Below, piece after piece: positions 1-6,664 of a stretch of 32,824 bases of DNA. Source of the DNA: a virus; IMG/VR virus record IMGVR_UViG_3300032265_001454, positions 1 through 32,824 of that record; one strand, given 5' to 3'. The notes beneath the pieces are model-generated. The model worked only from the letters and a program-made list of their open reading frames with translations. It was not told the DNA's origin and did not search any database. Numbering within the stretch: position 1 is the stretch's first letter; every line of letters starts with the position of its first letter. The position numbers and the translations under genes are program-made.

Positions 1-261
1 AGGGAAAAAGTAAAATTGATCAAACGCCTGACCGAGCTTTTCCAAGGCCCTAAGGCTATAGTCCATAGTAGTGATGTTAAGACTGTTCCGATTGTGATGC
101 CAATCGCCCATAAAAATTCCTGTATCACAGCCTTCCTCCTTGGCTTTGGCAATGTACCAATCTACAAAATCTTCACAGTCTTGATTGTGAGTGTGACTAT
201 TAGATTTTAATCCAAAATGTATGTCTGTAAAACAGGCAACTTTCTTAAACAACTGCGTCAT
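1..261 (-). CDS. 47: gp47-like recombination endonuclease subunit (SbcD/Mre11 family), 5' part only
   Basis: The reverse strand from 261 reads 87 codons without a stop to the window edge, so the 3' part of the gene is missing. The N-terminus carries metallophosphoesterase motifs. D13 and H15 form the DxH motif (CFTDIHFG), and G52-D53 followed by H55, H56, N57 and R58 (MGDWHHNR) match the second metal-binding motif of SbcD/Mre11 and T4 gp47. In T4 the gp46/gp47 complex resects double-strand ends for recombination-dependent replication. The start ATG overlaps the stop of the upstream gp55-like gene (ATGA), so translation is probably coupled and both genes share one transcript. The gp55-gp47 pairing is usual in T4-like genomes. 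The family call is firm; the active site beyond motif II is not visible. Confidence 0.88.
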   Translation of the reverse strand, partial: MTQLFKKVACFTDIHFGLKSNSHTHNQDCEDFVDWYIAKAKEEGCDTGIFMGDWHHNRNSLNITTMDYSLRALEKLGQAFDQFYFFP

Positions 262-1088
262 TCGGATGTATCCTCATTGTATCTCTTAACTGCGGCCGCA
301 TGTTCTCCAGCACCAGTTCTGCTGTAACTAGGATTCATGCCATTAATTTCTAAAATGTCGTCACGAATATTTTGATTACGTTTCTCAATATTAATAACAC
401 GAACAAAACTATTAGTAACGGCGGCAGTAAAGTATGCAAAGGGATTATCGGATTTTGATTCATCGAATTGTAGTCCTATCTGTGTTAGTTGTAAAATAGC
501 TTGACCCTTCATTTCGTCATTGTATGTGTAGCCGCGAACGTTGCCTCGTGTAGCATATCTCTCACATAATTTTAACATCATTCTAGCCAAGGTGTTAGTA
601 ATTTGGCCAGCATCTTTATCAAATTTACCTTTGACTAAGTCGCCCTTCCAGTGACTTTTACCCACGCATACCAGCTCGTCTTTGTCATTGAATTTCCAAT
701 GTTGGAATGGCGGAAAGTTTACTTTGTCTCTATGATCTGCCAAACTTTTGGGATTTTTCTTTCTAGTGTTGTTCAGCGGGATGTGATCAAACGTCATGAT
801 TCTAAATACCACATCTGTTTTAGCTATCTTTTTGTAGTCAACTTCGCAGTCTGCTTGTTTGACTTTTTCTCCAGCCTTTTTACGAGTTTGATAATCCAAA
901 TCTCCTATTCGCTTTGCACGATTGCGTTTGGCTTCAGCTATACTACGTATATTGATTTTGTCTACACTTGACAATATAAGATCGTATTGGTGATATTCTG
1001 GGCTGGTAAACACACAATATGAGCTTTTTGATTTATGTATTTCTAACAACATATCCTTGTTGTTTAGGTAGTTAACTTTTGCTGTCAT
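258..1088 (-). CDS. 55: gp55-like late-transcription sigma factor
   Basis: This 276-aa protein should direct host RNA polymerase to phage late promoters. In T4, gp55 recognises a TATAAATA -10 element and works with gp33 and the gp45 clamp. Residues 6-12 (NYLNNKD) match the start of T4 gp55. Residues about 160-245 match its sigma region 2-like core, including GYTYNDEM, FDESKSDNPFAYFT and an F-x-R-x(4)-EKRNQNIRDD basic stretch. Between them lies a charged segment of about 140 residues (roughly 18-158) that the 185-aa T4 protein lacks. It contains RSIAEAKRNRAKR, FRIMTFDHIPL and VCVGKSHWKGDL. I believe related insert-bearing forms occur in marine T4-likes, but I could not check. The start at 1088 has an AGAGGA ribosome site about 8 bases upstream. 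A strong sigma70-type promoter lies just beyond, as expected for a gene made before late transcription. Confidence 0.85.
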   Translation of the reverse strand: MTAKVNYLNNKDMLLEIHKSKSSYCVFTSPEYHQYDLILSSVDKINIRSIAEAKRNRAKRIGDLDYQTRKKAGEKVKQADCEVDYKKIAKTDVVFRIMTFDHIPLNNTRKKNPKSLADHRDKVNFPPFQHWKFNDKDELVCVGKSHWKGDLVKGKFDKDAGQITNTLARMMLKLCERYATRGNVRGYTYNDEMKGQAILQLTQIGLQFDESKSDNPFAYFTAAVTNSFVRVINIEKRNQNIRDDILEINGMNPSYSRTGAGEHAAAVKRYNEDTSE

Positions 1089-1110
1089 CCTTAGAGTCCT
1101 CTTATATGTT

Positions 1111-1139
1111 ATTATAAACTACGCAGTTAATAAAGTCAA
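1111..1139 (-). promoter_or_regulatory. sigma70-type promoter for the gp55-gp47 operon
   Basis: On the minus strand, TTGACT (complement of 1134-1139) is followed by exactly 17 bases and then TATAAT (complement of 1111-1116). This is 5 of 6 and 6 of 6 matches to the bacterial consensus at optimal spacing. It lies about 25-50 bp ahead of the gp55-like start codon. It would let unmodified host polymerase transcribe the late sigma factor gene. Its -10 shares bases with the late-promoter upstream box on the other strand. Confidence 0.75.
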
Positions 1140-1146
1140 ATAAATA
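1114..1146 (+). promoter_or_regulatory. late promoter 1: ATAAACTACGCA box plus ATAAATA -10
   Basis: ATAAATA at 1140-1146 matches the core of the T4 late -10 element TATAAATA. It starts 29 bp before the ATG at 1169, which predicts a leader of roughly 15-20 nt holding the AAGGG ribosome site (1156-1160). A 12-base box, ATAAACTACGCA (1114-1125), begins 26 bp upstream of the -10 motif. The same box recurs at the same spacing before the gp6-like gene. Confidence 0.75.
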
Positions 1147-1168
1147 ATATACCAAAAGGGATATTATT

Positions 1169-2164
1169 ATGGCATTCGGCGACAACTTACTACAAACTGT
1201 GACTAGTTCACAAAATGCAATTGGCGCGGCCGCTAATGCGGTTAATATTGCTGGAAACTTATCCAGTGCTATTAGCGCCGGATATAACAACGGCGGCGTA
1301 ATGAGTGCTATTCGTAGTATTGATCTACCAGCAGCCGGCGAAGCAATAGGAGACATAACCAGTGCTGTAGCCAGTTTCGGCGGAGATTCCAATTCCAATG
1401 ATTGGCGTGTTAGATTGAGCTTGCCAACATGGCCCAGCTTTAGAAATAGTCCAGTACTTTCTCCGTTAAAAGATGCAGGTGGATTAATTTTTCCTTACAC
1501 TCCTCAAATCACAATGACCAGTAAGGCCAACTATACTACTATTCCAGTGACACATCAAAATCATACATTTAGAGCATTTCAAAATAGTGAACACGGAGAA
1601 ATCAGTATTACTGCCCCAATGAACGTTGAAGATCCTACACAAGGATTATACTGGATTGCGGCGGTTCATTATTTAAGAAGTTTAACCAAAATGTTCACGG
1701 GAACTGATCCTAAGGCAGGTAATCCTCCTCCAATTGTTATGTTAAACGGATACGGAAACTATGTGTTTAAAAATGTCCCTGTAGTGGTTACAAATTTTAC
1801 AACAACACTGGATGCGGCATCGGACTATATCGGCGTCAACGTTGTAGGCAGTGCGGCAGGAGCTGCCGCAGGGGTAGCAGATGCTATTGGAGGCCTAGCA
1901 GGCAGTTTAGGTGGAGCCATACCTGGCATTAGTGGCATTACAGATACGGTAAGTAGTTTAGCTGGCGGTATTGGGCAAGTTGCCTCCTTAGCTGGAACAT
2001 TTGGTATCGGCGGAACCACTAGCGGAGGGGTCACTCATGTTCCAACCAAGAGTAGTTTCACAGTAACACTACAACCAATGTACAGCAGAAACAGTATGAG
2101 AACCTTTAGTCTTGATAGATTTGTTCAAGGCGGTTATATTAATAATAGTTTTGGATATATCTAA
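1169..2164 (+). CDS. baseplate tail-tube-fold protein, gp48/gp54-like
   Basis: This 331-aa virion protein opens the first late block. The central part (about 80-225) looks like the tail-tube fold used by gp19, gp48 and gp54: a WRVRLSLP strand, then FPYTPQITMTSKANY, an ALTERNATING hydrophobic strand pattern and a YWIAAVHYLRSLTKMFTG helix. The C-terminus (FTVTLQPMYSRNSMRTFSLDRFVQGG) is the kind of strand and tail found in such tube-end proteins. Two Ala/Gly/Ser-rich, weakly amphipathic stretches stand out, at about 8-70 and 228-285, the second inserted before the last strands. The gene precedes gp53, and its length is close to T4 gp48 (364) and gp54 (320), but I cannot tell which one it replaces. 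Identity as a tube-initiating baseplate protein is an inference from fold-like pattern and position. Confidence 0.55.
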   Translation: MAFGDNLLQTVTSSQNAIGAAANAVNIAGNLSSAISAGYNNGGVMSAIRSIDLPAAGEAIGDITSAVASFGGDSNSNDWRVRLSLPTWPSFRNSPVLSPLKDAGGLIFPYTPQITMTSKANYTTIPVTHQNHTFRAFQNSEHGEISITAPMNVEDPTQGLYWIAAVHYLRSLTKMFTGTDPKAGNPPPIVMLNGYGNYVFKNVPVVVTNFTTTLDAASDYIGVNVVGSAAGAAAGVADAIGGLAGSLGGAIPGISGITDTVSSLAGGIGQVASLAGTFGIGGTTSGGVTHVPTKSSFTVTLQPMYSRNSMRTFSLDRFVQGGYINNSFGYI

Positions 2165-2166
2165 AC

Positions 2167-2469
2167 ATGTCATCACATTACACAAATACTAGTCCGTGGT
2201 ATACAACACCAATTGTTAACAATTATTTGGATGTATTAACAATACGACCAGTTGCTTCAGCGGCTGATGATTTCTTGTACACTATTCAACCACAATATAC
2301 CTACAGACCAGATTTACTAGCATTTGACTTGTACGGGCAAGCAAGTTTGTGGTGGGTGTTTATTCAACGTAACCTTGATGTACTGCATGACCCTATTTTA
2401 GATTTTGTTCCAGGAACACAAATTTATATCCCAAAAGGATCAGGATTAACCACAGTATTAGGATTATAA
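2167..2469 (+). CDS. 53: gp53-like baseplate wedge protein (short form)
   Basis: This 100-aa protein matches the N-terminal, LysM-like part of T4 gp53, which lies in the wedge near the hub. The pattern RPDLLAFDLYGQASLWWVFIQRN corresponds to the gp53 signature in which a residue pair before YG is followed by LYWVLL. The end (DFVPGTQIYIP) is typical of LysM-type modules in baseplate proteins. T4 gp53 is 196 aa, so this is a reduced form lacking the C-terminal half. The gene begins 2 bp after the preceding stop and ends 1 bp before the next ATG, so it is part of a tight operon. Only a weak ribosome site (TGGAT) is seen, so re-initiation after the upstream gene is likely. Confidence 0.75.
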   Translation: MSSHYTNTSPWYTTPIVNNYLDVLTIRPVASAADDFLYTIQPQYTYRPDLLAFDLYGQASLWWVFIQRNLDVLHDPILDFVPGTQIYIPKGSGLTTVLGL

Positions 2470-2470
2470 T

Positions 2471-4759
2471 ATGAGTCTAGACGGAATACCAGGCCTAGTA
2501 GATTCAGCAACCGCTAGTGTTCAAGCAGGCGCTCAGTCGATCAGTAATACAGTATCCGGCATTGGATCTTCTGTTAGTAGTTTTTTATCTCAAGGCCCTG
2601 CCAGTGCGTTAGGATCAGTAGGAGATGCAATATCGGGTATTTTTCAATCAGTTAGTAGTTTTATAAAACCTCTAGCTGGAGTAAAACTTCCACTGCCTAA
2701 TCCTTTGTTTGCCTATGCCAGTTATGATTATGTATTAGGTATAGGAATTTTAACAGACGAACAATTAGCAAATCCAAGTTTGTACATGAGTACTTCTCAG
2801 TATCCATTGATATGCAAATCTGCTAATGCAGATCCTAGCAATCGTATTAACACACCTTATGGAAAATTTGACTTTTTTATAGATAACTTAGAAGTTAAAG
2901 GTGTGCTAACTGGAAACAACGGAAAAAACTCTAGTGTTACTAATATAACATTTGATATCACTGAGCCATACAGCATGGGTTTATTTTATATTGCCTGTCA
3001 GCAAGCTGCCGATCAAACAGGTCATAAAAACTGGAGAGATGCTCCTTACTTGCTAACAATAGAATTTAGAGGTAACACAGAAACTGGACAGATGGCCAAT
3101 GTGCCTAACACTACTCGAAAACTAGTTTTTAAATTTCAAAATTTAACAATGAAAGTTACCGAAAAAGGTGCAGTATACAATGTTGAAGCATTTGTACAAG
3201 GTATGCAAGCTCATACAACAGAATATGCCAGTTTAAAAACAGATGTTTCTATCAAAGGATCCACTGTACAAGAAACTTTGCAAACTGGAGATAAAAGTCT
3301 TCAAGTTGCTGTTAACCAAAGATTGCAAAAACTAAAACAAGATAAAATAGTTGATGTTGCAGATGAGATTGTGATAATGTTTCCAACTGATATATCTGCT
3401 GGATCATCTCCTGCATCGGATTCAAACTCATTGGAAACTACCACAGGCGCAACACAAGCTACCGATGCTCCAAGTGCCACAGCAGTATATTCTCAATTGG
3501 GTCTTTCTCGTAGTTCAGTAAACAAAACACTAGTACAATCAAATTCAAATTGCAATATATTAGGAAAATCAGAACTTGTATTCAACGAAGTTAAAAAAGG
3601 AGATCCTAGTACTGGCCAAGAAAATAAGATATACGATCCCAAAGGAAAAATTTATGTCCAAGGGAAAAACACTATAGATACAACATCAAGTGAATTTAAA
3701 TTTACACAAGATAGTGATATTCCTAATGCTATTAATCAAGTGATGTTAAAAAGTGATTATGCAAGCAAAGCATTAGAGGAAGGCAATGTTACACCTACTG
3801 GTATGAGACAATGGTGGCGTATCGATACACAAGTTTACAATATTGGTGACATACAAAATAACACTGGTAAGAAACCCAAATTAATTGTATATCGTGTTGT
3901 GCCATACGAAGCACACACTAGCAAAATTATGCCACCTAACACAAAAGCTCCAGGTTTTGAGCAATTGAAAGCACAGGCTGTTAAAGAATACAACTATATC
4001 TATACTGGTAAAAATATAGATATTATAAAATTTGATATAGAATATAATGCAAGTTTTAGCACTACGTTGCCTGCCGGTAGCCTAGCCAATACACAAGATA
4101 GTAAAAATGCGGCAGCAGAAGGCGGAACTAAAGAAAAAACAGCACCAACTTTGACACCTTTGGAAAAGGGAAATAAACCCAGTGGTGCTCTAGGCGAAAG
4201 TACAACACAGAACAAATACTCTGGTACTTCTTTGCCTACAGATAAGAGAGGTGGCGGCGGCAGTGAAGATCAAAAGACTCGTGCGGCCCGTGTATGGCAC
4301 GATGCAATCAACGGCGGAACAGACATGCTACAACTTAATATGGAAATCATTGGAGATCCTTATTATATTATGCATAGTGGCGCTGGCAACTATACAGCAC
4401 CTCCAAGTCAGTACAGCAATCTCAATGCCGATGGATCAATGAATTATCAAAATGGTGAAGTTGATATTATAGTTAACTTTAGAACTCCTATAGACATTAA
4501 TCAAACCACAGGTTTGTATGATTTTGGAGGTAAAAGCGCAACAGCCCCTATCATGGCATTCAGCGGACTGTATTGTATAAACAATGTTGAGAGTCATTTT
4601 AAACAAGGAAAATTCACCCAGAATTTAATTGGGTTTAGAAGACCTGCACAAGAATTGAAGAAAACTGGTACACCGTTTAACACATCTAAGAAAATTGTTG
4701 ATCCTAACAATCCTGACGGTGAAGGAACACGGGTTCCGCCTCCAGGCAAGCCTGATTAA
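2471..4759 (+). CDS. large baseplate hub candidate at the gp27 position
   Basis: This 762-aa virion protein lies directly upstream of gp5, where a gp5 partner is expected. Residues 1-70 are Ser/Ala/Gly-rich and amphipathic, resembling the low-complexity parts of the gene at 1169. Residues about 80-300 form a beta-rich domain (PYGKFDFFIDNLEVKGV, SSVTNITFDITEPYSMGLF, LVFKFQNLTMKVTEKGAVYNV) that resembles hub tube-like domains. A Ser/Thr/Gly linker follows. Residues about 440-540 (MRQWWRIDTQVYNIG, IIKFDIEYNASFSTTLPAG) and the C-terminal part (MLQLNMEIIGDPYYIM, FSGLYCINNVESHFKQGKF) look like further hub domains with an E-x(4)-G-x-F-x-Q ending common in tail hub proteins. T4 gp27 is 391 aa, so a one-to-one match is unproven. 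The ribosome site is AGGA at 2460-2463. Confidence 0.55.
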   Translation: MSLDGIPGLVDSATASVQAGAQSISNTVSGIGSSVSSFLSQGPASALGSVGDAISGIFQSVSSFIKPLAGVKLPLPNPLFAYASYDYVLGIGILTDEQLANPSLYMSTSQYPLICKSANADPSNRINTPYGKFDFFIDNLEVKGVLTGNNGKNSSVTNITFDITEPYSMGLFYIACQQAADQTGHKNWRDAPYLLTIEFRGNTETGQMANVPNTTRKLVFKFQNLTMKVTEKGAVYNVEAFVQGMQAHTTEYASLKTDVSIKGSTVQETLQTGDKSLQVAVNQRLQKLKQDKIVDVADEIVIMFPTDISAGSSPASDSNSLETTTGATQATDAPSATAVYSQLGLSRSSVNKTLVQSNSNCNILGKSELVFNEVKKGDPSTGQENKIYDPKGKIYVQGKNTIDTTSSEFKFTQDSDIPNAINQVMLKSDYASKALEEGNVTPTGMRQWWRIDTQVYNIGDIQNNTGKKPKLIVYRVVPYEAHTSKIMPPNTKAPGFEQLKAQAVKEYNYIYTGKNIDIIKFDIEYNASFSTTLPAGSLANTQDSKNAAAEGGTKEKTAPTLTPLEKGNKPSGALGESTTQNKYSGTSLPTDKRGGGGSEDQKTRAARVWHDAINGGTDMLQLNMEIIGDPYYIMHSGAGNYTAPPSQYSNLNADGSMNYQNGEVDIIVNFRTPIDINQTTGLYDFGGKSATAPIMAFSGLYCINNVESHFKQGKFTQNLIGFRRPAQELKKTGTPFNTSKKIVDPNNPDGEGTRVPPPGKPD

Positions 4760-4767
4760 GGATCACT

Positions 4768-6180
4768 ATGGCAGATAAAAATTACGACTATGCACCGTCA
4801 GGTGATGCAGAACAAAAACCTGGCCCGTTTTTAGCACGAGTTGTTAGTCACCTTGATCCTACATACATGGGTGTATTAGAAGTTGAAATTTTAAGACCTG
4901 CTGGTGGTGACGGAGTTGAAAGCCAGTTACATCAGGTAAAATACATGAGTCCTTTTTATGGAATTACTGGTGTTAAACATGTTCAAGCAGATCCTGACAA
5001 CTATAACAACACACAAAAAAGTTACGGCATGTGGATGATACCTCCCGATCCGGGAACCACAGTAATTGTATTTTTTATTGACGGAGATCCTCGACAAGGT
5101 TATTGGATGGGATGTGTACAAGACGAAAACGCAAATTTTATGATACCAGGAATTGCGGCTACACAAAATAATGTAGAAGGTACATATACTCGGGCGCCTG
5201 TTGCAGAATACAACAAACAAGTTAATGATACTCCAACAGACCCAACTACGATTAAAAAACCAACCCATCCACTAGCAGATGTATTAAATTCTCAAGGATT
5301 AATCAAAGACGACATACGAGGTATTACCACAAGTAGTGCTCGTAGGGAAGCACCAAGCATGGTATTTGGTATCAGTACGCCTGGCCCGTTGGATAAGCGA
5401 CCAGGAGCAAAACAAGGCCCAGTTGGAAAAATAGAACACTTGATACCCAACGCTCCGGTCAGCCGTTTAGGTGGTACAACATTTGTTATGGATGATGGCG
5501 ATGATAAGTGGTTAAGAAAAACAAAAGCCAAAGACGGTCCTCCAGAGTATGCATCTGTAGAGCAAGGAGATTATTCTGGTAAACCAGATATTCCTCACAA
5601 TGAGCTAGTACGTATTCGTACTAGAACTGGTCATCAACTACTAATGCATAATAGTGAAGATTTAATCTATATCACTAACAGTAGAGGAACTGCATGGATT
5701 GAATTTACCAGCGACGGAAAAATTGACATATATGCACAAGATAGTATCAGTATGCATACTGCCAATGATATTAATTTTATAGCAGATAGAGATATAAATT
5801 TTAATGCAACTGGAAACATTAATATGACTTCTGGAATTAGCATGTATGCTACTACTAAAAAAACATTTGAAGTCAGCGCAGGAACAGATGTTAAATTGAC
5901 AGCAAAAGGTAACTCGCACATTAGTAGTGCCCATCACTTTGAAACTGCTGGCAAGATCGATATGAACGGCCCAGCAGCCGAAAAAGCAACTGCGGCTAAA
6001 TTACCAGTTAGAGTCCCACAAACTGAACCTTGGGAAGGGCATGAAAATTTAGACCCAACAAGTTTTAAACCAGACAAGACCAAAGCTACAGAAACAGGCC
6101 CAGTAAAATCAACACCTGCGGCATTTGGTATGTATACAACATCAACAGATACTTTTAATAAAGTACAAGGAGGAAGTTAA
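4768..6180 (+). CDS. 5: gp5-like baseplate hub and spike protein without lysozyme domain
   Basis: This 470-aa protein forms the central hub and cell-puncturing needle. Residues about 18-130 are the gp5 OB-fold domain: GPFLARVVSHLDPTYMGVL, then YMSPFYG and SYGMWMIPPDPGTTVIVFF, then DPRQGYWMGCVQD. Residues about 290-400 are a repeating polar/hydrophobic beta-helix (LIYITNSRG, KIDIYAQDSISM, DINFIADRDINF, NINMTSG), as in the gp5 and VgrG spikes. In T4 a lysozyme domain sits between these parts. Here the connecting stretch of about 150 residues is Pro/Gly/Lys-rich and shows no lysozyme catalytic pattern. The protein is also shorter than T4 gp5 (575 aa). The AAGGA ribosome site (4758-4762) overlaps the upstream stop, and the TAA overlaps the next ATG (TAATG). 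Confidence 0.88.
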   Translation: MADKNYDYAPSGDAEQKPGPFLARVVSHLDPTYMGVLEVEILRPAGGDGVESQLHQVKYMSPFYGITGVKHVQADPDNYNNTQKSYGMWMIPPDPGTTVIVFFIDGDPRQGYWMGCVQDENANFMIPGIAATQNNVEGTYTRAPVAEYNKQVNDTPTDPTTIKKPTHPLADVLNSQGLIKDDIRGITTSSARREAPSMVFGISTPGPLDKRPGAKQGPVGKIEHLIPNAPVSRLGGTTFVMDDGDDKWLRKTKAKDGPPEYASVEQGDYSGKPDIPHNELVRIRTRTGHQLLMHNSEDLIYITNSRGTAWIEFTSDGKIDIYAQDSISMHTANDINFIADRDINFNATGNINMTSGISMYATTKKTFEVSAGTDVKLTAKGNSHISSAHHFETAGKIDMNGPAAEKATAAKLPVRVPQTEPWEGHENLDPTSFKPDKTKATETGPVKSTPAAFGMYTTSTDTFNKVQGGS

Positions 6181-6617
6181 TGGCTTCTAAATTATATAAC
6201 AAGATTACTTTGCCGGCTGTAGCGCCTAACACTATTGCAGGCCCTAAAACTTACAAAGGATTCAGCACAGTAAATACCAATACTGAGAATTTTGCTCTGT
6301 ATGATTTTGAATTAATCAAACAGGATCTACTAAATCATTTTTATGTGAGACAGGGCGAAAGATTAATGAACCCTACATTTGGCACTATTATTTGGGACCT
6401 GTTGTTTGAACCATTGACAGAAACTATCAAAGATTTAATTTTACAAAATGTAAACGAAATTATCAACTACGACCCAAGGATACAAGCTGGTAATGTTGTT
6501 GTTTTGCCCTATGATACTGGTATACAGATACAATGTACATTGAAATATTCGCAATACAATTTGCAAGAAACCATACAATTAAAATTTGATCAAGCTAACG
6601 GATTGCTTGTACAATAA
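6180..6617 (+). CDS. 25: gp25-like baseplate wedge / sheath initiator
   Basis: This 145-aa protein is close in size to T4 gp25 (132 aa). It is the conserved sheath-initiating wedge component shared with type VI secretion TssE proteins. The signature RQGERLMNPTFGTIIWDLLFEPLTE carries the family's G-E-R/N-P-x-F-G and E-P elements. A helix (KDLILQNVNEIINYDPRI) and terminal strands follow. The start ATG overlaps the gp5 stop (TAATG), so translation is probably coupled. Its own stop codon (6615-6617) lies inside the ATAAACTACGCA box of the next late promoter. It ends the first late block. Confidence 0.93.
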   Translation: MASKLYNKITLPAVAPNTIAGPKTYKGFSTVNTNTENFALYDFELIKQDLLNHFYVRQGERLMNPTFGTIIWDLLFEPLTETIKDLILQNVNEIINYDPRIQAGNVVVLPYDTGIQIQCTLKYSQYNLQETIQLKFDQANGLLVQ

Positions 6618-6646
6618 ACTACGCACATAATTTATTTCAATAAATA
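6614..6646 (+). promoter_or_regulatory. late promoter 2: ATAAACTACGCA box plus ATAAATA -10
   Basis: ATAAATA occupies 6640-6646, 25 bp before the gp6 ATG at 6665. ATAAACTACGCA occupies 6614-6625. The two elements are separated by the same 14 bases as in the promoter before 1169, although the sequence between and around them differs. AGGA at 6655-6658 is the ribosome site. Confidence 0.75.
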
Positions 6647-6664
6647 CACTTATTAGGACACATT

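Noticed and set aside
16-210. 64-codon plus-strand open frame at the window start
   Set aside because: The opposite strand encodes metallophosphoesterase motifs and overlaps cleanly (ATGA) with the gp55-like gene, so this frame is a shadow.
651-971. 106-codon plus-strand open frame opposite the gp55-like gene
   Set aside because: It lies wholly antisense to a gene with clear sigma-factor motifs, has no ribosome site and has a composition typical of a reverse-frame shadow.
5180-5640. Hidden lysozyme domain in the middle of the gp5-like protein
   Set aside because: The segment is low in complexity and rich in Pro, Lys and Gly, and I see no Glu-Asp-Thr catalytic arrangement as in T4 lysozyme.
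6262-6280. GTAAATAC inside the gp25-like gene as another late promoter
   Set aside because: It has a mismatch to ATAAATA, lies inside a coding region and has no gene start 25-31 bp downstream.
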